A model generated the notes under the pieces. It ran no database searches. It was not told the DNA's origin and saw only the letters and a list, made by a program, of their open reading frames with translations. The position numbers and the translations under genes were made by a program. A stretch of DNA of 64,000 nt, taken from the NCBI GenBank assembly GCA_036346205.1, contig JARFJB010001963.1:127501-191500 (forward strand), given 5' to 3'. The DNA comes from Vesta saturnalis (lineage: Eukaryota > Arthropoda > Insecta > Coleoptera > Lampyridae). This document shows, one piece after another, positions 1 through 11,530 of the stretch (within the stretch, counting starts at the first letter, position 1; each line of letters starts with the position of its first letter).

Positions 1-179
1 GCCAAATGTGAAACCATTTGGCGACTGTTCTGCCACTTAAACCTAAAAAATAAAATATTTTAATTACTGTCTGATTATTAGGAGTTGGCAGAGACGAATT
101 TTAAATTTATTAAGTGGTAATATTTTTATCCATTCAGGTAAAGAAATATAAGTTAGTATATTTCAAAATATAAAATAAT

Positions 180-640
180 ATAAAACGTATGGATCTTAAA
201 CATATCAATTTACTGGGTTCTACGAAATTTTTGATACGATGCCTAATTTAACGGCAAAATTGCTACGATAGAATCTAAGTGTTATCTAGAATTTTTCAAT
301 ATCTGAATAACGATTAATTTTATAAGAAAACGTGTAGACATTTTTTTCAAGAAAATTTTTTTGCATGATTTTTCTTTATAAAGGTTCTTAATAGAAAGCA
401 AACCAAGTTCAAAAATTAATTAAGTAAGATTGAAAATACTTAAATTGCGTTATCGGCATTTTATAGAAGCTTTAGAATTATTTTTAAGTTAGAATTGATC
501 TGTCTATTAACGTCCAACTGACATGAAGTTTTAAACGTCCATCTGTCAGAGATTATTGTTTTGTTTTATGTTGCCTATTTTCGTTACGAACGCATTAAAA
601 TATCTGGTGTAGAACACCACAGGACATTCCAACCCACAAA
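180..640 (+). repeat. Repeat X, forward arm of a head-to-head pair
   Basis: This segment matches 20760-21300 over much of its length. Shared blocks include the 'gatacgatgcctaattta'-type start, the run around 'taattttataagaaaa', and 'acatgaagttttaaacgtcc'. It is followed directly by an inverted copy at about 640-1560, so the pair could fold back on itself around a small hairpin near 600-616. No coding capacity is visible. It is a dispersed mobile-element family of unknown class. The first 180 bases of the window hold nothing I can identify. Confidence 0.65.
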
Positions 641-1560
641 ATGGAAATTAAAAGAAACGTAATAATATTAATAACATTTTTTGGGATAATTACGCAACTT
701 CTTTTATAATAAGTTAATTACGAAAATATGCAACATTGTAAAACCAACAATAATCTAAGTCAATCAGACGTTTAAAACTTCATGTCTAACAGAGGTGAAT
801 AGACATGTAGATGCTAACTTAAAAATTAAAAGGTAGGAAATAATTTTAATTATAATTTTTAGGCAACCTCTGTTTCATACGTTCATATTGAAAAAGGCAA
901 CATTGTGAAAACAAAAAGTAACGTTTAAAACTTCATGTCAGATAGAGAATAATATGTACGTGTTAACAGATTCCAAAGCCACTCGCTTCTATAAGATATC
1001 AATAATACAGTTTAACCGTTTTCAAACATATTTAATTAATTTTTAGACCTACTTTGCATTATATTAAGACACTGTATAAACTAAAATAGTAAAATTAAAT
1101 TTTCTTTAAAAAATGTGTACACTTTTTCTTATAAAATTAATCGTTATTCAGAATATATTGAATAGATTAGAACACCTAAATTCTACCTTAGGAATTTTTT
1201 TGTTGCTAAATTTAGCGTAGTATCATAAAATTTCATAGAACATAATTAATCGATATGTTTAAGATATATATCTGGGTATATCTGTATCTTTGAAATATGC
1301 AGCTGTTTTAGAAATATTTGATAAAAATCAAAAACTGATCCTAATAAACGCTTCTCTCCGCCGCTGGATTATTCCGAATTATAATCAGCTTCAAGGCAAA
1401 TGAAAACAAGCTTAAATACACAATTTTAAGTACGTAGGTAGTTTCGTTCTGGAGTTATCGTGGATAATAACATACATCTACACACACAGACATCCAGACA
1501 TCATGGCCGATCTTGCCGATTGCATAACCTTCTATACCTACATATGTATATGTTATATGC
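640..1560 (-). repeat. Repeat X, reverse arm
   Basis: Read on the minus strand, this matches 20410-21300 and 22960-23160. The shared end contains 'acatcatggccgatcttg', the mirror of 'aagatcggccatgatgtc' at 20513. Inside, the block 'cgtttaaaacttcatgtc' recurs near 770 and 927, so the arm contains an internal partial duplication or two overlapping truncated copies. No ORF is supported. The opposite-strand partner is at 180-640. Confidence 0.6.
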
Positions 1561-2439
1561 AAGATTACTCACGGAGCCTAACAGTGTTGTTAACAATGAG
1601 ACATTAGGCTGTAGGCAAGAAATCAGTAAATCAACATAATTGGAGGTAGGTAGCTTATTTAGTTTATATGGTTGTACCTTTAATTAATGTTAATCGGCAA
1701 ATAGTGCTTACTTATTATGTTACGGTGCTGACACTAATTAAGCTCTATAACGGAGTTTCAGTCTAACCTTGGTGTTTGCTTAACTAACTGTTTCAATTGT
1801 ACAATTTGCGGTATATTAATTAAATCATCCACCAATATGGGTAATTTTTTAAGGCTATATACACATCTATATAAATTTGAACCTAACTCTCTAACTCTAG
1901 CGCGGAATTCATTTAATGAAATCTATTTACTGTAACGTTAACTGCGATCATGAACAACAGTATGTAAATTTTTAAATTGTGCAAGTACGAACCATTATTT
2001 GTTAATAAACTAAAAACTAATCAGTAATTGTACTTATATTGATTAAAATGAGATAAATGAACAGAACGGAAAAAAGTTCCTGTTGCTAATGGACTAATGA
2101 TTAATCAAAGCCACTTACTTCCTACTTGAAATTAATTTAATTGGGTAGAATTTCTTTCACACCGCCGATATTTTTTAATCTAAACATTTTTTTAGCTATT
2201 TACGATAAAAGAAAACAAAAAGTAGCTATTTTTCCTGAAAATCTTATCTTATTAGGTTGAGTGGCCAAGCATAACATTAGGTTAAAGTTCTTTTAGCCCA
2301 CAGTTGCTTTAAGCCTTCCTAAGTTATACGGAAATCCTCTGATGATGTGAATAATATTTACAATGTAGTATAGTGCATCATCTAACAATTAGGAGTCCAA
2401 TATCTATCTAGACACTCTTAAACAGGATGGATATCTAAA
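1561..2439. other. AT-rich stretch, nothing recognised
   Basis: About 880 bases with no convincing coding frame, inverted repeat or microsatellite. Confidence 0.5.
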
Positions 2440-2520
2440 ACGATTGTCACACATAATTAAAATACTTATCTTTCAGGTAATTAAATCGTGTTTCTCTTTA
2501 CTTATCTTTTATATAACTTT

Positions 2521-2560
2521 AAACTTTTCGATAACTATTACAGTTATCGCTCCCAGTAGA
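2521..2560 (-). ncRNA. Hammerhead-like motif (decayed), PLE 3' end
   Basis: On the minus strand the core reads CTGGGAG where CTGANGA is expected, then stem II arms GATAAC and GTTATC around a 7-nt loop, then GAAAA. The stem is intact but the catalytic core is mutated. PLEs are known to carry hammerhead motifs near their termini; the assignment rests on that precedent plus position. Confidence 0.4.
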
Positions 2561-3161
2561 TATCTTTAAAAATTACTTAACATGAAAACGGAAATACAGG
2601 CCTACTAATAATATAATACTTTGATACACGTCTAAAGTCAATTATGAAATCGAATCTTATTTTAATAAATAATAGCTATATCTTTAATAAATTAAATATT
2701 AAACTGCCTTGAAGATTACAAATCAGAACCCCCCTAACGGAGAAACATTAAGAGTGAAAATGTGATACTCAAAGACCAAATTTAACAAAATTTAATCAAG
2801 TTATAATGTAAGTCTAAAGTGGTGACAATCTTTAATTTAAAATTGGTAAAATCATTCACAAATAGGAACTTCACATACGAATTAAAGATCTGCTCAATTT
2901 TAACAAAGAAGGTTTTGATTAGTAATTGTAGTTATTGTACAGGGAACACACAATTTTAACTATAAATATTAATTCATTATAGTGCTGTGGTAACTTAACA
3001 TATCTGATTGGTAAAACATTTACTTTAAATTCTAGGATAAAACGCAGTAACAAAACCTAGACACACCAAAAGATATTTTTTGTTAAATTTGACTAGATCT
3101 TTAATTAGTATGTCAAGTTTCTCTTTGTGAACATAATAATTCTTAAAGATATTACCATTTA

Positions 3162-3200
3162 CTGATGACGATAACTGTAATTGTTATAAAAACGTTTCAA
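3162..3200 (+). ncRNA. Hammerhead-like motif with intact CTGATGA core
   Basis: CTGATGA at 3162-3168 is followed by C, then GATAAC, the loop TGTAATT and GTTAT. The expected GAAAC then reads AAAAC. This is the only copy in the window with the canonical CUGAUGA box, while the opposite GAAA box has lost its G. It marks the right-hand 3' end of the PLE foldback at 2440-3215. Confidence 0.45.
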
Positions 3201-3589
3201 CTTATATAAGATAGGTAAAGAAAATGCATGATTTAGTTGCCCAAAAGATAAGTGTTTCAAGGATGGATGCATAATTTTAAATTCCAGTTTCAGTATTTTA
3301 AATAAAATGGTAGTTCGTAATACATTTTTTGAATATGTTAAGCTGATATCGTTAATCTTGTGGTTCTTGTTAGACTTAGTTATTACGAAATATTACATGA
3401 ATACGTAATTCTTTAATAAGTCCACAGTCACGAGCGCATAAGAAATAATCAAAATTTTGTGCCGGCCAATTCATATACATTGATGTGTTATACAGGTGAT
3501 TGAATACCTTTTAACTTACCTACAACACAAGCAAATAGTAAAGATCGTCATATAATGTTCGTACCACAATACCTATATTAAAATGCAAA

Positions 3590-3700
3590 CTATTATGGTT
3601 ATCATTCAAAATTAAGATACTTATCTTTTATTTTTTCCCTTTTATACAAATTAAACGTTATGGCAATTATAGTCCTCAGTTTAAAAAAAATTATTAACTT
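3590..3700 (-). repeat. Very decayed PLE terminal sequence
   Basis: The string 'atacaaattaaacgttatgg' followed by 'caattatagtcctcagt' has the order and spacing of the PLE terminal motif at 58290-58340 on the minus strand, but the stem is no longer complementary. It lies just upstream of the PLE coding remnant at 3780. The match is weak. Confidence 0.3.
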
Positions 3701-3779
3701 GTTAAGCAAATTAGAAACTAAAAGAAGTTTGAAATATTAACTCTACAAAAACTTTAGATTGGTGTAAATATGTTGATAT

Positions 3780-4715
3780 TATTTAGGGGCAAGGAAAAGA
3801 AGAATTAAACGAATTTTTAGATTTTGTAAATAATATTCATCTGAGCCTCCAGTTTACTATAGCAAAGGAAGCTAATGGAAGTTTACCAATTTTAGATAAA
3901 TGAAAGTTTACCATTTATAGATATATTAGTTTCTAAAACAAATAGTATTATTTGTCTTTGACTTTGAAAGTTTATAGAAAGCCTACACTCATTGAAACGT
4001 GTCTTCATAAATTACCAAATCATCACCCATGTCAAAAGATTAGTGTAATTAAAGCTCTAATGCATTGAGCTAACCGATTGATAATGTTTAGAAGATGAAT
4101 TTTATCATTTAAAAATATCACTACAATCTCAGGGTTATTCCCTTAAAGAAATTAATAATGTAATGAAACCTGTTAGGACTACACGTAAAGAACAACCACG
4201 GCTTAATATTGGCGGAGATCTTCTTGCTAATTAAATAGCATTTAAGAGGCACCTAAATATTCTTCAAAGTGTTCTTGTGAAAAAGCATACATTAGAACTA
4301 CAAAACGTAGGTTTTATACTTCACGTAAACAGCATACGATACTTTATAGATTGCGTTAATCAGAGGAGTCTGCGGTAGCTGAGCATTTTTTCTACAATTT
4401 AAATGATGGCATTCGATTTGGTAATGTAGAAATATTGTCAGAACAAACGCACTATAATGTTCGTTTACTACGTGAAGCTATTGAGATATATAAACATCCA
4501 AATAGCTTCAATAGGCAAGAAGGAAATCTCCGATCAGCTAAGTTTGGACATTCTCATTAAAAAAGGCAGAATGATATATCTTAATTTTAACTTTTGGCCT
4601 GTGCAGGGTTTTTTCTGTATTTTTCATAGATCTTGCAGTAAATGCTTTACCAATTCAGAACGTTAAGTTATCACAGCATTAACATTATACTTAAACTAAA
4701 ATAAGATTAAATGTA
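3780..4715 (+). pseudogene. Penelope-like element ORF remnant: RT C-terminus and GIY-YIG region
   Basis: Plus-strand coding relic broken by many stops and frameshifts. It aligns by eye with the PLE copy at 34130-34990. In order it keeps the post-palm block (the 'NGSLPFLD'-type segment near 3870), the 'RKPT' and 'LHKLPNHHP' blocks near 3975-4035, the linker, and a GIY-YIG endonuclease region near 4255-4420 with 'CSCEK' and 'TTKR'. The conserved tail that reads 'FGNVEILSEQTHYNV' lies near 4410-4470. The last part, about 4590-4715, matches PLE 3' untranslated sequence. In intact PLEs these domains reverse transcribe the element RNA and nick the target. Here the reverse-transcriptase catalytic part is missing and the copy is dead. 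The left end is truncated and no hammerhead-like end is visible on the right. Confidence 0.7.
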
Positions 4716-7281
4716 CGTATTCAGTCGTAGATGTACCGTGAGAGCTATAAAATTTCATGTACCAGTGAAATATGAAATCGAACGACGCAATGGGTGTAAG
4801 AATGCCTGTCACACTGATGTATACAAACGTCACCACAAAATTGGCCTTGTTTTTTTTCAAATTATGCATCTTTTAAAATCTTAATTTAAGGTTTTAGAAC
4901 GTGCAACCAAAAAATTGTAAAAAAATTTAACACCAATATTGTGTTTGAAAATGAATTTTTCATCGGATATTAGCTATGCTAATCCCGAAATTAATAACAC
5001 GCCCACGCCCTTTATTCCACTGAGCTACTTGCCCATTCCTTATCTGTTACTTACGATTCTACTGCCATTTCCACCCCTAATAAATATGCTTTGAACACAT
5101 TGACAGAGAAAACAACAAAATTGAAATAGTGGTAAATAATTATGGTTTCACAAAAGGTCAAGTTTATTGTCACTTCGAAACGTCAATTTATGTAATTTAA
5201 TTATGCTGTAAGTTAGAAAGTTTAATGTAATGTAAATAAATAAAATAAAGGAATCCTCTATATTAAACAGATTATGAGTCGGTATTGTTGCCTTCATTTA
5301 AATCGGTCAATGTGTGACTATTCCAGTCAGGTAAATATTTTTCTATAAAGGTAGGGAGGTAATTAAACAAATACTTTATATTTTCAGAAAAATTGTATTA
5401 AAAGGGTGCTACTTCACATTAATTTTTTTTTCTTGTTGTTACGCGCAAATTTCCACACTATACGTAAACCTACCGTAACTAGTATCATCGAACACAGCGT
5501 ATGGTCTTGCCGATAGCTTAATCAAGGTAGATACGATGCAGGTCCTAATGACGAAGGTAACGCTAAAAGTTAAGAGCAAACAGGGCGCCAACTAAAAGTA
5601 TTAAAGGCAGCCCTAAATCATAAAGTAGTATTAGTCATTTTCCTACCTAAGCAACAAATGTCAGTAAGGATCTGGACAGTATCTTAAATAAATATTTTTA
5701 AAAACTTGTTTCAAGCTTGGGCCATTGCCTCGTCCACTTCCGTATGAACGGGAATAATGTTCTACTGCTAAAACCCCTTTTCTTCAGTTGTTAGAATCAC
5801 TTTCAGAACGATTTTAACACAAGCGTATTATTATTATGACAGTTAATGACAAACAAGATAAACATAACGAACCGACATCGCCTAAGCCATTCCATGGCCC
5901 TTCATATTTCGGTATTGCTTATTTTGGCGAATACCGTACATTACTGTAATAGATAGACAATTGCTTTTAATAACTAAAAGATTAATGAGTTAATATAATT
6001 TCACAAATATAAGGCCGCAAGTATCAAAACACAAGTAAGACAAAGGCATGGAGATAATCGGTAACTTAAAGGCTGACCAACGTGGTTTTAGTATGTATCA
6101 GCATACTACCTATTCCATTCAACATAAAATTTGTAGGGAAGCAACAAGTATTCCGTTCGGAGGATTCTAGAATTGTGATTGTAATTATCGGACATTTCTT
6201 ATCGAGGTATAATAATATTATATTAATACCAAGTTCAGGCAATGTAAAATTTCAAAAGAAAAGGTTCGATAACTAATGTCTGTGTCGAAACTAGAAATAA
6301 GGTTAAATTACAATAAGATAAAAATAGGATCTTGCGTTCTTGTAGCAAACCCATTAGTTGATGAAGCTTATGTTCGTAGACCTAATAGATAGTATAAACT
6401 TTCTACTCGGAAGTTATGTTTTTTCTAAAGTTACTAATTATAACCAGATAATTGTTGTGTTGATGGCTGACATTCCATCCTCAACAAAGCCGCATAACGT
6501 ATTATGATACAATTGCGAATATTTATCTCACACAATGAGGAATAAAAGTGAAACCGGCACCAGTCGATGGATTAAATAGAATCCAGAAAATATTATTCAT
6601 CAGGAATTAAAATGTCACCATTTTGAATCAAATTCAAAAGAAGGTTGAAAATTTGAACTTGGTGCCTCGGTACTACAGCTGTATTAAAAAGGGTGCAGCT
6701 TATAGACAAAGACTTAACTGTCATCCTATTTGCGTAAAACCGGCAGGTGTACATGACAGTTTAATTTAGATAATCATATATGTCAAAGATGCAACTCATA
6801 GACGTAGGCGTTATTTTTATTCACGTAAAACAGACCCATTGAAGCCACCTCCCGTGAATTAGACTAAATAAAATTATAGAATCAGATGGTCGTATCACCA
6901 AATACTAAATTCTATTTGTAGTAGCCTTATATTCTAATTGTTATTATTTTTTATTAAACTATTAAATGTAAATAACTGAATATATACTTTCGTTTATCTG
7001 ACACTCAACGCCAGTGATTTTCATTTTGACAATCTCTGGCATTTGGTAACCTAAAACTCCAATAATAACAGCCGCTTTAGGTAAATAGGATGACCTCGAC
7101 GTCTCTTTCTAATACTGGTACCCATGTGCTATCAACTGTAACACCAATGACTCTAAATCATATAAATGTATGTGCAGTACGAGCGACCATCAACCATTTC
7201 AGTAAAAGGAATTTATTTAATTTAAAAAGTAATATACTTAACGAGACTACTGAAACAGCAATAAGCAAATAATACAGTTAC
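4716..7281. other. Intergenic, no gene recognised
   Basis: About 2.5 kb of AT-rich sequence. Short open frames occur (for example 6082-6276 and 7090-7272), but none shows a recognisable domain or a consistent coding look. No clear terminal repeats were found. Confidence 0.5.
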
Positions 7282-7284
7282 TAA

Positions 7285-7323
7285 AGGCGAATTCAGATTA
7301 AGCCAGTAGACAGGCCAGTTGTA
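7285..7323 (+). repeat. Harbinger left terminal inverted repeat
   Basis: It pairs with 9905-9943: the first 8 bases are identical and 'agattaagccagt' and 'gccagtt' are shared, with mismatches between. The TAA target duplication sits immediately outside. Confidence 0.8.
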
Positions 7324-7565
7324 CTCTCAGTAGATGGCTGTCAGCAACTATCTCATTGTAAACACATTATTCCAATAACTGGTAAGGCCAGCAGGTCAGC
7401 TACTGACCTACCAGCGAATTCAAATATTTTTTATTTTACTGGCCACTGGCGTTGCTCCACACAGGCGTTGCACAGGCCAGCAGCTGGAGCCATGTAAACA
7501 CGAAACGCACTTTCTAGTGCCAATTGGTAGTTCACGACGTTCATGTGTGCAGGTCAAAAGTACAA

Positions 7566-9086
7566 AATGGCTAGGTGGAGTGAGGATCAAACATTGAAAT
7601 TTGTAGTGAATACAAAATTCGGGATGCTCGTAGAACTTCTTTAGAGAACATAGCACGAGAGATGAATATGCATGATGTAAAAGAAGTAGGTAAAAAAATT
7701 AAAAGGTTACGTTCTAGTATCATCTCGTGGTTTCAAAAATTAAAAAAAGTAAACGTAGTGGTGCTGGAGAAATCGAAGTGTTTATACCAAAAATAAAATG
7801 GTGCGAGGTAATGAATTACATTATGAAAAATTCCAACATCAAAGACAAAGAAACAGATACAAATTTGGTAAGTAATGTTTATATGGAGGTTATTTATACA
7901 AAATGAATAAATGTTTTAGTGTTCTGATAATTTATTTACGTAGTTATTGTTCGAATTTTTTGTGTTTCATTGAATCATTTTTTCTTGCCAATCTACAGCA
8001 CCTTCGTCATTGAAATATTCTTTACATTGAGTTTTCTTCTATTCTTTATATTGAGTTTTCTTCTATTCTTTATATTGAGTTTTCAAGTTCTCAGCTATTA
8101 CTTGAGGTCTATTATTTTGTCGTGATGGCTGAATATGAGATAGTTGACACAGTTTTAGTAACTTTCAAAGTAGTTTCAAATTTTAGGAGAATTGGTTTTG
8201 AAAAAAAATGAAAACGACTTGCTAAAATTCTAAAACCGTTTTCTACTACTCTTCGTGCACTACTCGTCCTGTAGTTATATAGTTTTTCTTGATATGTTAG
8301 ATTTGGTTTTGAATAGGGTTTCAATAAGTATGGTTTTAAAGGAAAACAATCATCACCTAGTATGAGTCCTCCTTTAGGAAGTAATGATTCATTTTCCAAC
8401 AATGGATATGAGCGGCTTCGCTGAAACACTCCAGCATCGGGGTTCCGTCTCTATGTCAACATATCTAAAGAAGTAATCGTGGTCGACAATTGCCATGAGA
8501 ATGATACTTTTGAAGCTTTTATAATTAAAGTATTCACTTCCTGAATTAGGAGGTGCTTGAATCGCTATATGCTTTCCATCGATCGCTCCACAACATCCAC
8601 GGAAGTTCCATTTATGGTGAAATAAAACTTGTATCTGTTGCCATTATTTTAAATTAGGTACCTGTAAAAATTATATGTATGCATATAAAAACAATATTTA
8701 ATTACCTAAATTACAGTTTAATAAGAGCACTTGTTAAAAAGAACATTTTATTATAGGAAACGCAAGATAACACAACACAAGACCAGATTATATATGAAAC
8801 TAGCCACAGCGAAGAGGTAGAGCTTGATAACAGTGTTCTAAGCGAACCTCCTCCAGAATCTGCTCCACAATCGAAAAAAACTAGTAATACACCTAGAACA
8901 TATTCAACTAAAAGGGCTCGAGTACATGCAATAAATGCAGCTGTACGCGAACTAAAGGATTTGAATACAACTTTGAGTGATGCGTTAACCAAACATACTG
9001 AAAGTGAAGATGAGTGTTCTATAATGGGCAAGCCTATAGCAATGTAACTACGAGAACTACCCATCCAAGACAGCAGCAGGTGTTAA
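7566..9086 (+). pseudogene. Harbinger accessory gene: MADF/BESS-type DNA-binding protein (broken)
   Basis: Exon 1 (7566-7867) starts MARWSEDQTLKFV, the opening of a MADF (Myb/SANT-like) domain. After a frameshift it continues with 'SLENIAREMNMHDVKEVGKK' and 'IKRLRSSI', the helix-rich MADF core. A second shift leads to 'EIEVFIPKIKW'. A GTAAGT donor follows at 7868 and an acceptor ends at 8756, with the phase preserved. Exon 2 (8757-9086) encodes an acidic and basic linker and then 'DECSIMGKPIAM', a premature stop, and 'LRELP'. This C-terminal signature (fGK.vA.qLReLP) is normal for MADF proteins of insect transposons. In Harbinger elements such proteins help the transposase bind DNA or reach the nucleus. 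The transposase second exon lies inside this intron on the other strand. Confidence 0.75.
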
Positions 9087-9791
9087 TGAAGTGTAAGCTT
9101 AAAAACGCTATGGACAGATATTGCAACACCTTGATATTCTTCACTTTCGTCACCTCGTCATAGCTCGTCAATTTCGTTTGACCACAGAGAAAATACTGTA
9201 ACCCTTATAGCAATATTACAAATACAGCAATGTCATATGCAGGTTTAGAATATAAAACAAGCAGTAGTAACTTTTGTTAATTTAGATATTAACTGATTTT
9301 GGTATCAAACCTTAAGCATTTGTAGAGGCTAGATTTTTCGAGTTTTCTAAATTCTATAAAACATTACTTACTTTTATAAAATCCTTTATACCCTCATAGA
9401 TTACATCACAAACTTCGGGAATTATATATGATAGAGAGGCCTTAGATATGCGAAACACAATTGATAACATTCTAAACTTTGTTCCCGAGGTAAGAAAAGT
9501 TAACGCTGTCTCCATCTTGACTCTCGCTGGTATAGATTCACGCAAAAACGTATTCGAGCGCTGGATTTTGTTATCAACCAAATATAGTAATTGCTCAAAT
9601 TGTTGTGGAGTTATTCTTATCACTGCTTTGTATTCTTGGGGATTTTGTGTATTTAACTCTCTTAAAATTGTTGCTGATGCTCTCCTTTTTATTCTATTTT
9701 CTTCTTCTAACATATCGACAAGCTCTTCATGTAACACCAATGATAATGATCTTACTGCACGACGCCATATACAAACATTCCGTTCGTCCAT
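7960..9791 (-). pseudogene. PIF/Harbinger (HARBI1-like) DDE transposase, nearly intact
   Basis: Exon 1 (9791-9372) encodes the helical N-terminal region, including 'YKAVIRITPQQFEQLLYLVD', 'FRMLSIVFRISKASLSYIIP' and 'EVCDVIYEGIKDFIK', and ends at a GTAAGT donor. Exon 2 starts at 8661 after a TTTTTACAG acceptor, in phase. It carries the DDE domain: 'WNFRGCCGAIDGKHIAI', 'SIILMAIVDHDYFFRYVDI', 'ILGDDCFPLKPYL' and 'SSARRVVENGFRILASRF', then a C-terminal tail near 8010-7960 ('EYFNDEGAVDWQ'). The acidic residues of the family are recognisable in GAIDGKH, VDHD and VVENGFG-like blocks. Defects seen are one in-frame stop just after the intron (codon near 8645) and one frameshift near 8450. Ancestrally it would excise and insert the element at TWA sites. 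Exon 2 sits within the intron of the plus-strand MADF gene. Confidence 0.85.
8030..8085. repeat. Short tandem duplication inside the Harbinger element
   Basis: Two adjacent copies of a unit of about 25 bp built on 'gagttttcttctattcttta' lie in the 3' part of the transposase gene. It looks like local slippage. Confidence 0.75.
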
Positions 9792-9904
9792 CTTTCTTTA
9801 CTGGACTGCTCACACTGGCGCTTCTCGTCTGCGTTTAAACAGCAATTGCCCGTTCAACTATCTTTTCAGTAGCTGGAGGACAGTTCACAAGCCAGCTACT
9901 GGGC

Positions 9905-9943
9905 AACTGGCAGAACAGTCACTGGCTTAATCTATATTCGCCT
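9905..9943 (-). repeat. Harbinger right terminal inverted repeat
   Basis: Mirror of 7285-7323. It ends 'attcgcct' followed by the TAA duplication. Confidence 0.8.
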
Positions 9944-9946
9944 TAA

Positions 9947-11287
9947 GCTAGTCGAAGCCGGCTATATGCCTTGGATGATGCTAGATTCAATGAGACAAAT
10001 CTGGAACCATTACTTCTACGAATAAGGTATTGTGTTGGAGGTGAACGTTTTAGGTTTGATACACATTTACACCATTACGATTGTTTTTCTATAAATGACA
10101 TTTAGAGGACGCTTTTAAAATTTTTTGTATAATTTAATGGAGTTCATTTTATCTTTTGATAGTTTTCTTCTAGGTGCAATTGTTTTCTGAATCATAAAAT
10201 GTACAATTTTCAAAGACACATTGTAGAGGGGAATGAGCATGTATTTTCAGTCAAAGATACGGATATTGATTTGCTTTCTCTTCAGTTATGCATTACATTA
10301 TTTTATATTAACCTACCTATCCAATATACAAGAGTAAGGAATTTGTAAGCGTTGATTTGTCATAATTTTTATGTTAAAGTTAAATCAAATACGTGTTTAA
10401 CATCAATACATTAGTATACATGTAATGTAGTTGACCGATCTTGTAATCGAAATGGATGCTCTAAAATCAGCTGTTTTAAAGTCTATAATTCGCTTAATCT
10501 TTTTCAATAAACGTCTATTTAACAGATTTAACGTTATAGTTGTTAGTAATGTTAGTCTGAAGCGGTAGACCTCATAGAGAGGCTTCCGTGTTTAGCAATT
10601 ACGTCCTTCAGTTGCACTGCTACGTTAATTAAGTTATCTAGTTTGACGATTGCTCTATTAGGAAATAATTAAATAAAATGTTTGAGGTGAAAGTCTGTGG
10701 ATGTTCGGGTTAAAGTGTTTTGGGACAAGTTAGTCCTGTCTCTTCCTTTAATTATTATCTTGCTTCTTATTTAGATTGTTGATCCTGATCAGCGTTTGGT
10801 TCGAATATTTTTTCTGCTTTTATTCCTTTTTTAAATATCAAAACAAATAAAAGTTAATACCATTAAAAGTGGTGATTCATTGAAGAAAGCTATCCACTTT
10901 TTCACAAAAAAAAGTGCTGATGATGAAAATGTATAGGAGAGCTTCTGTTATTTTACTACAAAGCTCATAACATTTTATTACTACATTAAATCTCCTTTAG
11001 AATAGTTCAAACCATCATTAATTGTGTTTAACGTCCAGTAGTGTAATTCCAATTTCAATTCTTAGTTTAAGTTCATTTTTTAATATTTTAACATGTTACA
11101 GGCTTGAAAATCAACTGGTAAATGATTGGAAAATTATCCTCCAGCAATAAGACTGTTACATCTTAAAATAGAGCTTATGTTGCTTGGTGAAAGAACATGC
11201 AGGCGATGCGGACACCTTTCCCGGCAACTACGCCCTTGAGTGCTACTATTATCACCGCATTTTATTCCGTTATTTATGCATACACAA
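9947..11287. other. Intergenic, no gene recognised
   Basis: No supported coding frame, terminal repeat or RNA gene is visible. Confidence 0.5.
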
Positions 11288-11530
11288 CAAAGGAACAAAA
11301 AATAACATTTAAAAATAAATATCGTACTAAATAATTCCCTTAAACAGGTATATAATTAACCATTAGTCTTCACTAAAACTATGGTACATTCTTATTTTCT
11401 AAATAATCATTTTCAATTGCAATTACATGACTGCAGCACTTTTTCCGTGTTTCTGGAGTCACTTTTGCAAATAATTTGCCACAAATATTTTGACATCGTC
11501 GAGTCTAAATGTTTTTGTTGTTGTTTTGTT
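11288..11530 (-). pseudogene. IS630/mariner-type transposase C-terminus, partial copy
   Basis: The minus-strand frame gives 'KTFRLDDVKIFVANYLQK', then, after a shift, 'TPETRKKCCSHVIAIENDYL'. The same C-terminal block occurs in the larger copy at 13757-14990 ('TTFKLDDVKILV', 'SYVTAIENDY'). The sequence beyond the stop (11288-11345) is also shared with 12926-12990, so the two are copies of one element. The 12.9-13.9 kb copy has about 750 extra bases between the shared flank and the transposase end. Only the C-terminal helices after the last catalytic residue remain, so there is no activity. Confidence 0.6.

Larger units (their letters stand above)
2440..3215. mobile_element. Penelope-like element foldback remnant
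   Basis: The minus-strand part (about 2500-3110) matches the 3' untranslated region of the PLE at 29660-30230. The shared blocks cover 'aacaaaatttaatcaagtta', the 'attatagtgctgtggtaa' region and the 'acctagacacacca' region. It begins with a minus-strand hammerhead-like end (2521-2560) and finishes with a plus-strand one (3162-3200). The insertion is therefore two PLE 3' ends facing outward with almost no coding sequence between. It is heavily diverged, so it is probably the oldest of the four PLE foldbacks here. Confidence 0.65.
7285..9943. mobile_element. PIF/Harbinger DNA transposon, nearly complete
   Basis: The termini are inverted repeats: the left begins aggcgaattcagattaagcc and the right, read inward on the minus strand, begins aggcgaatatagattaagcc. 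The element is flanked by TAA at 7282-7284 and TAA at 9944-9946, the 3-bp duplication expected for PIF/Harbinger. Within its 2,659 bp it carries the two genes typical of the superfamily: a DDE transposase (minus strand) and a MADF-type DNA-binding accessory protein (plus strand). Each gene has one intron, and each gene's second exon lies inside the other's intron. Both frames are damaged only lightly (one stop and one shift seen in the transposase; at least two shifts and one stop in the MADF gene), so the copy is relatively young but not autonomous. Confidence 0.85.

Noticed and set aside
9448..9930. 160-codon plus-strand frame at the Harbinger right end
   Set aside because: Antisense of transposase exon 1, running into the TIR.
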